Of a DNA stretch of 64,000 nt, positions 37,189-45,403 are shown one piece after another; the stretch's first letter is position 1; each line of letters starts with the position of its first letter. Source of the DNA: Syntrophobacterales bacterium. Lineage in GTDB: Bacteria > Desulfobacterota > Desulfobaccia > Desulfobaccales > 0-14-0-80-60-11. The translations under genes and the position numbers were made by a program. The stretch is from positions 1 through 64,000 of the forward strand of contig JAILZL010000013.1 of the NCBI GenBank assembly GCA_023512475.1. The letters run 5' to 3'. The notes below the pieces were generated by a model. The model had not been told where the DNA came from, did no database searches, and saw nothing but the letters and a program-made list of their open reading frames with translations.

Positions 37189-37216
37189 GGGGCACCTGAG
37201 TGAGGTGCCCCTTTTT
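37189..37216 (+). terminator. riboswitch expression-platform terminator
   Basis: A 9-bp perfect stem GGGGCACCT (37189-37197) with AGGTGCCCC (37203-37211), 5-base loop, five T residues (37212-37216). It is 25 bp past the aptamer and 56 bp before the peptide gene, so B12 binding most likely promotes transcription termination. Antiterminator pairing was not worked out. Confidence 0.9.
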
Positions 37217-37271
37217 CTTTTGCCGGCCCCGCGCCGCCGGGGTTTATTCCCAACTATAAGGAGGAAGGACC

Positions 37272-37373
37272 ATGCAGAAACCCCAGATCATCCAGATCCG
37301 CTACACCTGCCGGCCCGACGGTAACCAGGTGGGGCTGTCCCATTACCTGATGGCCGAGGCGGCCAAGAAGTAA
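37272..37373 (+). CDS. cbpA: 33-residue precursor peptide of a radical-SAM RiPP-like system (CbpA-like)
   Basis: A very strong RBS (AAGGAGGAAGG) precedes ATG 37272. The peptide begins MQKPQIIQIRYTCRPDGNQ and ends HYLMAEAAKK, with a single Cys13 flanked by Tyr11, Arg14 and Pro15. It is followed after one base by the ATG of the maturase gene. Small size, strong translation and tight linkage to a radical SAM/SPASM enzyme are the marks of a modified-peptide precursor. From memory, the NCBI/TIGRFAM names CbpA and CbpB are used for a cobalamin-riboswitch-associated peptide/maturase pair; the match of names is recalled, not searched. Modified residue and final function are unknown. Confidence 0.75.
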   Translation: MQKPQIIQIRYTCRPDGNQVGLSHYLMAEAAKK

Positions 37374-37374
37374 G

Positions 37375-38772
37375 ATGCAGAACCGCCATCTCCTGACGGG
37401 GGCGGCCCTCGGGGTCCAGGCCAATGCGGGGGCCGCCCCCCACTTCCATCTGCTGGCCACGGCCCACCCAAAGTACGTGGCCCTCATCGAGCCGGACACC
37501 GCCTTTTGGGTGCTGGTGCGCCGGGAGGAGGCCCTGGACCTCCTTTTGGGCCCGGAGCTGCCCCAGGCCTTTGCCGCCAAGGAGGCGGAGCTGGCCCGGG
37601 ATCTGACCACGGTGCGCTTCGGGCTGCTGCCCTCGGCGGTCTATTTCAATCCCACGGAACGCTGCAACCTCAACTGCAGCTACTGTTACCTGCCCCGGGA
37701 GATGCGCCAGGCCGGCCGGCAGATGACCCCGGCCCAGCTGCTTCGGGCCCTGGAGCTCCTGGAGGAGTATTTCCGGGGTGTCCTCCCGGAGGGGGCCCGC
37801 CCGCAGCTCGTCTTTCACGGCAGCGAGCCCCTGCTGGCCCGGGAGGCGGTCTTCGCCGGCATGGAGCGTTTTGCCGGGCGCTTCCGCTTCGGAGTGCAGA
37901 CCAACGCCACCCTCCTGGACCGGGAGGCCCGGGAATTTCTGGTCTCCCAGGGCGCGGGGATCGGGTTGTCCCTGGACGGTCCCACCGCCGCCATCGCCGA
38001 CCGCACCCGCAAGACCTGGGGCGGGGAGGGGGTTTTCGCCCGGACGGTCACGGTGCTGGAGGAGCTGGCCGACTACCCGGGGCTGAACGTCATCGTCACC
38101 GTCACCCGGGAAAATGTGGGCGCCCTCCCGGACCTGGTGGAGTTCCTCCACGCCCGGGGGGTGAAAAACGTCCTCCTCAACCCGGTGCGGGGCACCCAGG
38201 CGGGCGGCCGGGAGCTTCTGCCGGAAGAGGCCGCCCTGGGCCATCACTTCTTCGCCGCCCTCGAACGGGCCTACGACCTCCTGCAGGCCAGCGGCCACAA
38301 GCTGGTGGTGGGCAACTTCGCCAACCTGCTCCTGGGCCTGGTGGCCCCGGGGGCCCGGCGCCTGATGTGCGATATCTCCCCCTGCGGCGGCGGCCGCTGC
38401 TTCTTTGCGGTGGGGGCGGCCGGCGAGGTCACCCCCTGCAGCGAATTCCTGGGCCTCCCGGAATTCCACGGCGGCAACCTCTTTGAGGCGCCCCTGGCGG
38501 AGATCCTGGCCACCCCGCCCTTCCGCCAGGTCACCGGGCGGCGGGTGGAGGACATTCACCCCTGCCGCCGCTGCGCGGTGCGCCACTTCTGCGGCGCCCC
38601 CTGCCCGGCGGAGATCCACGCCATGACCGGCACCCTGCACGGCCCGGCGGCGCTGTGCGACTTTTACGCCGCCCAGGTCCGCTTCGCCCTGGGGGTCATC
38701 GCCGCCGGCCGCCTGGACGCCTACCTGTGGGATCACTGGCAGGAAAATCTGGAGGAAATCAGGGTCATGTGA
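37375..38772 (+). CDS. cbpB: peptide-modifying radical SAM/SPASM enzyme (CbpB-like)
   Basis: 465 residues. An N-terminal ~85-residue region may recognise the peptide. The radical SAM core has CNLNCSYCYLP (Cys97, Cys101, Cys104 bind the SAM [4Fe-4S] cluster), LVFHGSEPLL and VQTNATLLD. The C-terminal SPASM region supplies cysteines for auxiliary clusters: CDISPCGGGRCFF, GEVTPCSEF, CRRCAVRHFCGAPCPAE and a final Cys in ALCDFY. Such enzymes install thioethers, C-C crosslinks or other modifications on a small peptide. There is no RBS of its own, so translation is coupled to the peptide gene one base upstream. Under B12 riboswitch control. Confidence 0.9.
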   Translation: MQNRHLLTGAALGVQANAGAAPHFHLLATAHPKYVALIEPDTAFWVLVRREEALDLLLGPELPQAFAAKEAELARDLTTVRFGLLPSAVYFNPTERCNLNCSYCYLPREMRQAGRQMTPAQLLRALELLEEYFRGVLPEGARPQLVFHGSEPLLAREAVFAGMERFAGRFRFGVQTNATLLDREAREFLVSQGAGIGLSLDGPTAAIADRTRKTWGGEGVFARTVTVLEELADYPGLNVIVTVTRENVGALPDLVEFLHARGVKNVLLNPVRGTQAGGRELLPEEAALGHHFFAALERAYDLLQASGHKLVVGNFANLLLGLVAPGARRLMCDISPCGGGRCFFAVGAAGEVTPCSEFLGLPEFHGGNLFEAPLAEILATPPFRQVTGRRVEDIHPCRRCAVRHFCGAPCPAEIHAMTGTLHGPAALCDFYAAQVRFALGVIAAGRLDAYLWDHWQENLEEIRVM

Positions 38773-38790
38773 CCCCGAAAGGAAAGCCGC

Positions 38791-38831
38791 GGGGAGGGCC
38801 GGGGCCGAAGCCCTGCCCTCCCCTTGGTTTT
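38791..38831 (+). terminator. probable terminator of the peptide operon
   Basis: GGGGAGGGC (38791-38799) pairs with GCCCTCCCC (38815-38823); a loose T-run (TTGGTTTT, 38824-38831) follows. The remainder of the gap to the convergent prs gene contains nothing recognisable. Confidence 0.55.
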
Positions 38832-38928
38832 AATGGGTGAGGGCGAGTGGAAGGAGAAGAGAAGGCCGGGGCCTCCGAGCTCCGCCCCTCTCCCGGCCGG
38901 TGCCGCACCTGCCGGCGGCGTTGCCCGG

Positions 38929-39882
38929 CTAAAAATGAATCTCAAACAGGGAGCTGATGGATTCTTCCCGGTGGATGTTGAGGATGGCCCGGGCGAAGGT
39001 GCGGGCCACGCTCAACTGCACGATTTTGGGGCACTTCTGGGCGGCGTCGGAGAGGCGGATGGTGTCGGTCACCACCAGGTTTTTCAGGGCGGACTCGGAG
39101 ATGCGGGAGACGGCCGGCCCCGAGAGCACCGCGTGGGTGCAGCAGGCATTGACGCTTAGGGCCCCGTGACCCAGGATGACCTTGGCCGCCTCGGCCAGGG
39201 TGCCGCCGGTGTCCACGATGTCGTCCATGATGACCACATCCTTCCCCAGGACATCACCGATGAGGTGCATGGCCTTGGCCTTGCCGGGCGCGTCCCGGCG
39301 TTTGTCAATGAGCCCCAGGGAGGCGCCCAGGCGCTTGGCGTAGGCCCGGGCCCGGGCCACCCCGCCGGCATCCGGGGAGACGATGACCAGATCATTTTTG
39401 AAGTTTTCGTGTATGTACGGAATCATCACCGGAGAGCCGTAGAGGTTGTCCACCGGGATGTCGAAAAAGCCCTGGATCTGGCCCACGTGCAGGTCCATGG
39501 TGAGGATGCGGTCGGCCCCGGCGGTGGTGAGGAGGTCGGCCACCAGCTTGGCGGAGATGGGCACCCGGGGCGCCACCTTGCGGTCCTGGCGGGCATAGCC
39601 GAAATACGGGATCACCGCGGTGATGCGCCGGGCCGAGGCCCGCTTCACCGCGTCGATCATGATGAGCAGCTCCATGAGGTGCTGGTTCACCGGCGGGCTG
39701 GTAGGCTGGATGAGAAAGACATCCCGGCCCCGGACGTTTTCGCCGATCTCCACCCGGATTTCGCCGTCGCTGAAGGTGGAGACCAGGGCCTGCCCCAGGG
39801 TGATCCCCAGTTCCTCGCAGATCTTCCGGGCCAGCTCGGGGTTGGCGTTGCCGGTGAAGACGCGCAGGTCATTATTGAGCAT
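38929..39882 (-). CDS. prs: ribose-phosphate pyrophosphokinase
   Basis: 317 residues of a class I PRPP synthase: [75 protein letters not shown] and the PRPP loop [13 protein letters not shown] are intact. Makes PRPP from ribose-5-phosphate and ATP for nucleotide, His and Trp synthesis. ATG 39882 follows GGGAAG. It lies 44 bp downstream of sfsA on the same strand. Confidence 0.97.
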   Translation of the reverse strand: MLNNDLRVFTGNANPELARKICEELGITLGQALVSTFSDGEIRVEIGENVRGRDVFLIQPTSPPVNQHLMELLIMIDAVKRASARRITAVIPYFGYARQDRKVAPRVPISAKLVADLLTTAGADRILTMDLHVGQIQGFFDIPVDNLYGSPVMIPYIHENFKNDLVIVSPDAGGVARARAYAKRLGASLGLIDKRRDAPGKAKAMHLIGDVLGKDVVIMDDIVDTGGTLAEAAKVILGHGALSVNACCTHAVLSGPAVSRISESALKNLVVTDTIRLSDAAQKCPKIVQLSVARTFARAILNIHREESISSLFEIHF

Positions 39883-39926
39883 CTTCCCAGAATTCCTTAC
39901 TGCGTCAGAAATCCGTGAGTTGCCGG

Positions 39927-40640
39927 TTAAGAGCCGGTTAATCTTAAATCAAAGGGGAGGAGTTCGGCAAGGCTAATTTCCGGCGGGGTCACCTTCTCCC
40001 GGAAGACCAGGAGGCGCACGCCGGCCGCGTGGGCCCGGGCCAGCTCCCGGGCATAGGCCGGGTCCACCTCCCAGGCGGGCCGCAGGAGCTCCCCGTCGGC
40101 CCGCTGCACCACAAAGATCTGCCAGGCCAGGTGGCCCTGGCGCACCAGGGCGGCCAACTCCTGCAGGTGGCGCCGGCCCCGGGTGGTGACGCCATCGGGG
40201 AACAGGGCCACCCCGTCCTCCACCCAGGTGACGCTCTTCACCTCCACAAAGGCCAGGCGCCCGCCCACCTCGGCCACAAAGTCCAGGCGGCCGCCCCCGG
40301 GCAGGGTCACCTCCGGTCGCAGGGCCGTGACCGGCGGCCACCCGGGCAATCCCGGCCCTCGCAGGGCCTCCCCCACCAGGCGGTTGGGGACCAGGGTGTC
40401 GATGCAGATCCAGCCCGCCGGCCCCTGGGCAAAGCGCCAGGTATAGGCGGTCTTGCGGCGGGGGGCGGATTCCGCGGTCAGCAGCACGGGGAGACCCGGC
40501 GTGAGGCAGCCGGTGAGGGCTCCGGAATTGGGCACGTGCACCCACGGCCGGGAGCCGTCGGCCAGCTCCACCTGGGCCAGGAAACGCTGCCGCCGCGCAA
40601 GGAAACGGGCGGGGATCAACGGAGCCGGGAAACGGAGCAA
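39927..40640 (-). CDS. sfsA: SfsA-family predicted nuclease
   Basis: 237 residues. The family N-terminal pattern ([19 protein letters not shown]) follows a TTG codon at 40640, the likeliest start; the open frame extends to 40799 but overlaps the upstream gene without similarity. Further motifs: VHVPNSGAL (contacts), PRRKTAYTW, the PD-(D/E)xK core [36 protein letters not shown]. Originally linked to maltose gene expression in E. coli; the true role is unclear. No SD is visible for TTG, so translation may depend on coupling to the gene ending at 40660. Confidence 0.88.
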   Translation of the reverse strand: MLRFPAPLIPARFLARRQRFLAQVELADGSRPWVHVPNSGALTGCLTPGLPVLLTAESAPRRKTAYTWRFAQGPAGWICIDTLVPNRLVGEALRGPGLPGWPPVTALRPEVTLPGGGRLDFVAEVGGRLAFVEVKSVTWVEDGVALFPDGVTTRGRRHLQELAALVRQGHLAWQIFVVQRADGELLRPAWEVDPAYARELARAHAAGVRLLVFREKVTPPEISLAELLPFDLRLTGS

Positions 40641-40659
40641 GCGGAAGGTACTGCCGGGC

Positions 40660-41289
40660 TTAGAAGGCGTACCACACCCTGAACCAGTTCTGGAGGCCCT
40701 CTTTCTGGTCCCGGCTCCTGGTGCCGTACTGACTCTGCAGGGTGAGGCTCCAGCGGCCCAGGTCGTAGCGGACTCCGGGACCCACGCCCAGCGCCACATC
40801 CCCGTAGCGCCGCTGGAAGTAACGGCTGTCGGTGGCGCCGTGGTAGAGAAAGCCGCTCAGGCCCACCTGAAGATTGGGGAAGAGGGAATAGTCCAGGGAG
40901 GATCTCAGCAGCAGGGGCTGCGGGGCCCCCTGACTTTCCGGAGGGGCTGACCTGGCCTCCCCGCCGTAGCGGAAGGAAATGGTGAGCTCCACGTTCTGGG
41001 GCAACTTCACCAGCGCCCCGCCGTCCCTCTCCTGGAGGAGGATGCCCGGCAAAAGCTCCCGCAGGGCCTGCTCAGGCGAGGAGCGGCCGCTGTCGCCGGG
41101 CGGCCGCCCGCCCAGGATCTGGGCTTCCAGGGAGGTCTCCGGCAGGTCTGCACCCACCGGCTGGAAAAGCGGGGGCAGATTCCGGGCAAAAACTCCACCC
41201 CCGGCGGCCGCCACCGGGCCGGCCGTCAGAAGACTCAGGAGCAGCAGCGTCACCGCCGCCCGTAAGGCCTTCCCCCGGGAACCCGACAT
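40660..41289 (-). CDS. outer-membrane beta-barrel protein, putative
   Basis: 209 residues with a signal peptide (ALRAAVTLLLLSLLTAG, cleavage after PVAAA). The mature protein ends in alternating beta strands (LDYSLFPNLQVGLSGFLYHG, GDVALGVGPGVRYDLG, WSLTLQSQYGTRS) and a terminal Phe in NWFRVWYAF, the BAM recognition signature. Residues 30-105 are a non-barrel region. ATG 41289 follows AGGGGGAAG. The barrel is small (perhaps eight strands). Family not recognised. Confidence 0.7.
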   Translation of the reverse strand: MSGSRGKALRAAVTLLLLSLLTAGPVAAAGGGVFARNLPPLFQPVGADLPETSLEAQILGGRPPGDSGRSSPEQALRELLPGILLQERDGGALVKLPQNVELTISFRYGGEARSAPPESQGAPQPLLLRSSLDYSLFPNLQVGLSGFLYHGATDSRYFQRRYGDVALGVGPGVRYDLGRWSLTLQSQYGTRSRDQKEGLQNWFRVWYAF

Positions 41290-41475
41290 CACTTCCCCCT
41301 TACCCCTAACTGTAGGGGGAGGAAAGCCCGAAGTCAAGGAAATTTTGCAATGGCAAAGGCGATGGATCCCGGAACCGGGGGAGCGGCACGGTCATGGCTG
41401 ATCCCGGGCCGGTGGCGGGGCTTCCCCCCCTTACCGGGCGGCATGGGTCTGCCGCGGGGGAGTGCTGCCTCCAGG

Positions 41476-42408
41476 TCAGTCCGGTCCTTCATAAAAGGCG
41501 GCCAGGATCTCCCGGCCGCCGGCGGCCAGGAGGCGTTCCGCCAGGGCCGCGCCCAGGGCGGCGGCGTCCCCGGCATCCCCTATAAGCCGGTCCTGCACCA
41601 CCTGCCGGCCGTCGGCGTCGCTGATGAGGGCGGTGAGGCTGAGGCGGCCGTCTGTGAGCTCCCCCAGGGCCGCCACCGGCACCAGACAGCCCCCCTCCAG
41701 CCGGGCCAGAAAGGCCCGTTCCGCCGTGACCGCCACCCGGGTGGGGTAATGATCCAGGGGCGCCAGCAGCTGGAGCAGCTCCCGATCCTCGGCTCTCACC
41801 TCCAGAGCCAGGGCCCCCTGACCGATGGCGGGCAGCATCTCCTGGGGCCCGAGATAGCGCCGGGGCAGATGCCCCAGCCCCAGGCGCTTGAGCCCCGCGG
41901 CCGCCAGGATGATGGCATCCAGGTTCTCCGTGGCGAGCTTGCGCAGGCGGGTGTCCACATTGCCCCGCAGGGGCACCACCTCCAGATCGGGGCGCTGGCG
42001 CAGCACCTGCACCCGGCGCCTCAGGCTGCCGGTGCCCACCCGCCCTCCGGGGGGGATGTCCGCCAGGGACTCCCAGCGGTGGGAGAGGAAGGCGTCCCGC
42101 CAGTCCTCCCGGGGCGGGAAGGCCCCCAGGACACACCCCGGCGGGAGCTCCGCGGGCATGTCCTTCAGGCTGTGCACCGCCAGGTCCACCTCCCCCCGGA
42201 GCAGGGCCTCCTCGATCTCCTTGATGAAGAGGCCCTTGCCGCCCAGGCGGGCCAGGGGCACGTCGGTGATCCTGTCCCCGCTGGTCTTGATCACCACCAG
42301 CTCGGTGGCCACCTCCGGCTGAACGGTCCGCAGCTGGGCCTCCACCCAGCGGCTCTGGGTGAGGGCCAGCACACTCCCCCGGGTGCCGATCCTGAGGGTC
42401 CGGGGCAC
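41476..42408 (-). CDS. hemC: porphobilinogen deaminase (hydroxymethylbilane synthase)
   Basis: 310 residues from GTG 42408, directly after a GAGGAG RBS. Motifs: RIGTRGSVLALTQSRWV, VHSLKDMPAELP, GTGSLRRRVQVL, LRGNVDTRLRKL, LPAIGQGALALE and the cofactor cysteine in LEGGCLVPVAAL that anchors dipyrromethane. Builds the linear tetrapyrrole for heme, siroheme and cobalamin. Eight bp after the small zinc-ribbon gene. Confidence 0.97.
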   Translation of the reverse strand: MPRTLRIGTRGSVLALTQSRWVEAQLRTVQPEVATELVVIKTSGDRITDVPLARLGGKGLFIKEIEEALLRGEVDLAVHSLKDMPAELPPGCVLGAFPPREDWRDAFLSHRWESLADIPPGGRVGTGSLRRRVQVLRQRPDLEVVPLRGNVDTRLRKLATENLDAIILAAAGLKRLGLGHLPRRYLGPQEMLPAIGQGALALEVRAEDRELLQLLAPLDHYPTRVAVTAERAFLARLEGGCLVPVAALGELTDGRLSLTALISDADGRQVVQDRLIGDAGDAAALGAALAERLLAAGGREILAAFYEGPD

Positions 42409-42415
42409 GCGCTCC

Positions 42416-42643
42416 TCAGCCGCAGGTGCTGCAGGAGGTGGCGGAGCAGCCGGAGCAGGAGCTCTTGCTGCCGGAAGAGGGGGTGGACATGAAGTCGTGG
42501 TAGTCGGTCTTGAAGGCGCAGGCGCTCATGAGCTTGGCCACCGGGCCGCCGCAGGCCGGGCAGGTGACCTCGGGGTCGCCGCTGAACACCAGCTTTTCAA
42601 AATCCTGGTTGCACTTGTCACAATGAAACTCGAAAATGGGCAT
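42416..42643 (-). CDS. FmdB-type zinc-ribbon small protein
   Basis: 75 residues with MPIFEFHCDKCNQDFEKL and VTCPACGGPVAKLM giving the CxxC...CxxC zinc ribbon of FmdB/CxxC-CxxC-SSSS proteins, and a Ser/Cys-rich tail (CSGCSATSCSTC). Regulatory role proposed in the family but not established. RBS AGAGGAAA. Sits between tspO and hemC in one operon. Confidence 0.85.
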   Translation of the reverse strand: MPIFEFHCDKCNQDFEKLVFSGDPEVTCPACGGPVAKLMSACAFKTDYHDFMSTPSSGSKSSCSGCSATSCSTCG

Positions 42644-42658
42644 TTTTCCTCTCCAGAA

Positions 42659-43138
42659 TCAACTGTTCAGGCGCCACAGGGCGTAATTGAGGGCGCCGGC
42701 AAAGCTCAGCCAGCCCAGATAGGGCAGGAGCAGCCCGCCGGCCAGGGGCTCATGGCGCCAGAAGGCCACCAGGGTGGCAGCGGCCGTCAGCCACAGGACC
42801 ATCAGGTCCGCCAGGGCCCAGCCGGGGGCCTTCAGCCCGAAAAAGATCCAGGACCACAGGGCATTGAACAGAAGCTGCACCAAAAACAGCCCCAACGCCC
42901 CGCCGGCCCCGCCGAAGCCGTGACGCCGCCACACCCGCCAGGCGGCCAGCGCCATCAGCAGGTAAAGGATGGACCACACCGGGCCGAAGAGCCAGTCCGG
43001 TGGGGTCCAGGCGGGCTTGGCCAATCCGGCGTACCACTCCCCCGGGGGGAACCAGGCCCCGAAGGCCGCGGCGCCGAAGCACAGGGCCACCCAGGCCGCC
43101 AGCCCGGCCAGGTCCGTCAGTTTGGGGGTTTGCCCCAT
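42659..43138 (-). CDS. tspO: TspO/MBR family tryptophan-rich sensory protein
   Basis: 159 residues, five transmembrane helices, with the family motifs WYAGLAKPAWTPPDWLFGPVW (quoted to conserved W/P residues), NALWSWIFFG and PYLGWLSFAGALNYALWRLN. TspO proteins bind porphyrins and cholesterol-like ligands. The adjoining hemC suggests a tetrapyrrole link. ATG 43138 has GGGGAGG upstream; the longer frame to 43312 is not supported. Confidence 0.92.
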   Translation of the reverse strand: MGQTPKLTDLAGLAAWVALCFGAAAFGAWFPPGEWYAGLAKPAWTPPDWLFGPVWSILYLLMALAAWRVWRRHGFGGAGGALGLFLVQLLFNALWSWIFFGLKAPGWALADLMVLWLTAAATLVAFWRHEPLAGGLLLPYLGWLSFAGALNYALWRLNS

Positions 43139-43267
43139 CCTCCCGGCCTCCCCAGAGAAGCTCTCCCGGCGCTTTTCCGGGGCCGGCGAAGACCGGTATT
43201 CCCCGGGCTTAGGATCCCCGGGGAAAGGGCCAGGGCTCTCTGCCCCAGCCCCTTCCCCGCTCCCTTC

Positions 43268-43273
43268 ATTATA
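43268..43273 (-). promoter_or_regulatory. perfect TATAAT -10 upstream of tspO
   Basis: A perfect TATAAT lies on the minus strand 130 bp upstream of the tspO start, just past the stop of the cyclophilin-like gene. The -35 region (around 43291) is poor. It could start a tspO-fmdB-hemC transcript. Confidence 0.45.
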
Positions 43274-43319
43274 ATCACTTTTTCCGGTTCTGCATCGCCC
43301 CGGCTGCCTCAAGGGCGCC

Positions 43320-43697
43320 TCAGCGGCGGGAGACCGTCACCGTATCCCCGTCTTGGACGTCGGCGAAGCAGCAGGGGTCCCCCAGCACCCGCCCCACCAG
43401 GTTGACGGCGCTGGCGGGCCGGATCTCCCCCGGAACGCTGGTGGGAGTGAGGCCGAAGAAGATGCAGAAGGCGCGGCCCGAGGGCCAGTAGGCCAGGTCC
43501 CCCACCTCCACCGTCACCCGGGCGTCGTCTTCCAGCTCCTGCACCACCTGGGGCACGGCGAAATAGATTTCATCCCCCCAGCGATGGGCCGGGCCGGAGA
43601 AGGGCAGGGCCGCCGCCAGGGCTTGGCCGCTGGGGGTGTCAAAGAGCACCCCCTCCATCCGGATATCCTTGGCTTGGATGAGAATGTCAGTCGGCAT
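43320..43697 (-). CDS. cyclophilin-like fold protein (DUF369/TM1367 type)
   Basis: 125 residues with GVLFDTPSGQALAAALPFSGPAHRWGDEIYF, VEVGDLAYWPSGRAFCIFFG and an end rich in beta strands (DGDTVTVSRR), quoted in part. This matches small proteins with a cyclophilin-like barrel that lack proven isomerase activity. ATG 43697 has a GGAGGAAG RBS and overlaps the upstream gene by 11 bp, so the two are co-translated. Confidence 0.8.
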   Translation of the reverse strand: MPTDILIQAKDIRMEGVLFDTPSGQALAAALPFSGPAHRWGDEIYFAVPQVVQELEDDARVTVEVGDLAYWPSGRAFCIFFGLTPTSVPGEIRPASAVNLVGRVLGDPCCFADVQDGDTVTVSRR

Positions 43698-44667
43698 GGG
43701 CTTCCTCCTCCCACAGTTCCAGGACCAAAGCGGCCAGCAGGGGCACCAGGAGCTCGTGGTGGCCGGTCAACGCCCAACCCCGGCCCCCGGGGGCGGTGGG
43801 CCGCCGCACCACATTGGTCTGGGGCCGGTAGTGCTGGATGAAATCCAGATTGACGGTGGTGAGGGGGGCCACCGGGTGGCCCAGATTGCGGGCCAGGGTC
43901 ACCGCCTTGAGGAAGACCTCCGGCAGGAGCACCGCGGAGCCCACATTCAAATACATCCCCCCCGCCAGGCGGCTCACCAGGGCGGCAAAGAGCCGGAAAT
44001 CCCGGTGGGTGCCCACCCCGGTGGCCCCGGGGTCACAGGAGGGGTGGATATGGATGATATCCGTCCCCAGGGCCACGTGCACGGTCACCGGCAGCCCCAA
44101 CTCCCAGGCGCCGGCCAGAAGGCTCAGGTGCCGATAGGGAGCCTCCCCGGTGGCCAGGGCCCGGCCCACCGCCACCCCCAGTCCCAGGCCCGCCGCCACC
44201 CCCTCGCTGATGGCCCGGTTGAGAAATTCCGCGGTTTCCCGGGCCATGCCGAATTCGCCGCCCCCCAAAGCCTGGTCCACATCTTCGGAGGTGCGTCCCG
44301 CCAGGGCGATTTCGGCGTCGTGGATGAGGCAGGCGCCGTTGACGGCCAGGGCGCTCAGTAGTCCCCGGCGGCAGAGGGCCAAAAGGACGGGGGTCAGGCC
44401 CACCTTGAGCACGTGGGCCCCCATGCCCAGGACCACCAGATGGCCCCGGCGCCGGGCGGATACCCAGGCGTGGGCCACCTCCCGCAGCCACTCCCCGGCC
44501 AGCAGGCGGGGCAGCCGGTGGCAGAAGTCCCGGAAGGTCCCGCCCGGCTCCCAGGCTTGGGCGAAGCGGGTATGGTCCACTTTGGAGGAGCGCTCATACA
44601 GAGAATACGTGCGTACCCCCTCCAGAGATAAGGGCGCCAGGGGATCGGCGGGCGGTTTGGTGGTCAT
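43687..44667 (-). CDS. conserved protein, possibly deoxyhypusine-synthase-like NAD-binding fold
   Basis: 326 residues. Strong motifs: VVLGMGAHVLKVGLTPVLLALCRRG, NGACLIHDAEIALAGRTSEDVDQAL, GEFGMARETAEFLNRAI, TVHVALGTDIIHIHPSCD, YLNVGSAVLLPEVFLKAV and VNLDFIQHYRPQTNVV (each quoted in part). The GAHxxKxG and NGAxxxHDxE blocks recall bacterial deoxyhypusine-synthase-like proteins with a Rossmann-type NAD site, but the canonical catalytic lysine is not obvious, so reaction is unknown. ATG 44667 chosen; the frame to 44796 is low-complexity. Co-translated with the cyclophilin-like gene. Confidence 0.65.
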   Translation of the reverse strand: MTTKPPADPLAPLSLEGVRTYSLYERSSKVDHTRFAQAWEPGGTFRDFCHRLPRLLAGEWLREVAHAWVSARRRGHLVVLGMGAHVLKVGLTPVLLALCRRGLLSALAVNGACLIHDAEIALAGRTSEDVDQALGGGEFGMARETAEFLNRAISEGVAAGLGLGVAVGRALATGEAPYRHLSLLAGAWELGLPVTVHVALGTDIIHIHPSCDPGATGVGTHRDFRLFAALVSRLAGGMYLNVGSAVLLPEVFLKAVTLARNLGHPVAPLTTVNLDFIQHYRPQTNVVRRPTAPGGRGWALTGHHELLVPLLAALVLELWEEEAHAD

Positions 44668-44792
44668 GGTCGGGAAATGATCCGGCCCCGGCCCGGGCGT
44701 CGGGGTAAAGCCCCCGGAGCGGAGGCGGCCGCCCTGATTATCCGCCAGCCGCCCCGGAAGTGCAACCCCGAAGGGCGGGAGCGGACCCGCCC

Positions 44793-45383
44793 TCACTCGG
44801 CAAACCGCTCCGGAAAGAGGAGATAGTCCACCAGATCGCAGAGCACGTGCCCGATGGTGATGTGCACCTCCTGGATGCGGGGGGTGTGGCGGGAGGGCAC
44901 CACGATGGCCAGCTCCGCGGCCTTGGCCACCGGGCCGCCGTCCCCGCCGCTGAGGGCCAGGGTCCGGAGCCCCAGGTCCCGGGCCGCCACCAGGGCCGCC
45001 ACCACATTGGGGGAGGAGCCGCTGGTGCTCAGGCCCACCGCCACATCCCCCGGCCGTCCCAGAGCCTGCACCTGCTTGACGAAGACCTCCCGGAAATCGT
45101 AGTCGTTGGCCACCGCGGTGAGGATGGAGGTGTCGGTGGTGAGGGCCACCGCCGCCAGAGGGGGCCGCTCCACCTGGAAGCGGTTGACGAACTCCGCCGC
45201 CAGATGCTGGGCGTCCGCGGCGCTGCCGCCGTTGCCGAACAGCAGGATCTTGCCGCCGGCTTTCAGGGTGTCCGCCAGCAGGCGGGCCGCGGCGATCACC
45301 TGTTCCCCCTGCTCCGCCACCAGCCGCTTCTTGACCTGCACCGCCTCCGCCACCGCCTCGGCCAACCGGTTCAGCAGGGGCAT
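44793..45383 (-). CDS. gmhA: sedoheptulose-7-phosphate isomerase
   Basis: 196 residues with a SIS fold: [55 protein letters not shown] and [13 protein letters not shown]. First step of ADP-heptose synthesis for LPS inner core, consistent with the family 9 glycosyltransferase at 20-21 kb. RBS AGGAGGAAGGGAG. Confidence 0.95.
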   Translation of the reverse strand: MPLLNRLAEAVAEAVQVKKRLVAEQGEQVIAAARLLADTLKAGGKILLFGNGGSAADAQHLAAEFVNRFQVERPPLAAVALTTDTSILTAVANDYDFREVFVKQVQALGRPGDVAVGLSTSGSSPNVVAALVAARDLGLRTLALSGGDGGPVAKAAELAIVVPSRHTPRIQEVHITIGHVLCDLVDYLLFPERFAE

Positions 45384-45403
45384 CTCCCTTCCTCCTCGCC
45401 TCC

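Noticed and set aside
40641-40799. Longer N-terminus for SfsA
   Set aside because: It would overlap the upstream outer-membrane protein gene by over 100 bp and has no family similarity; TTG 40640 gives the expected start.
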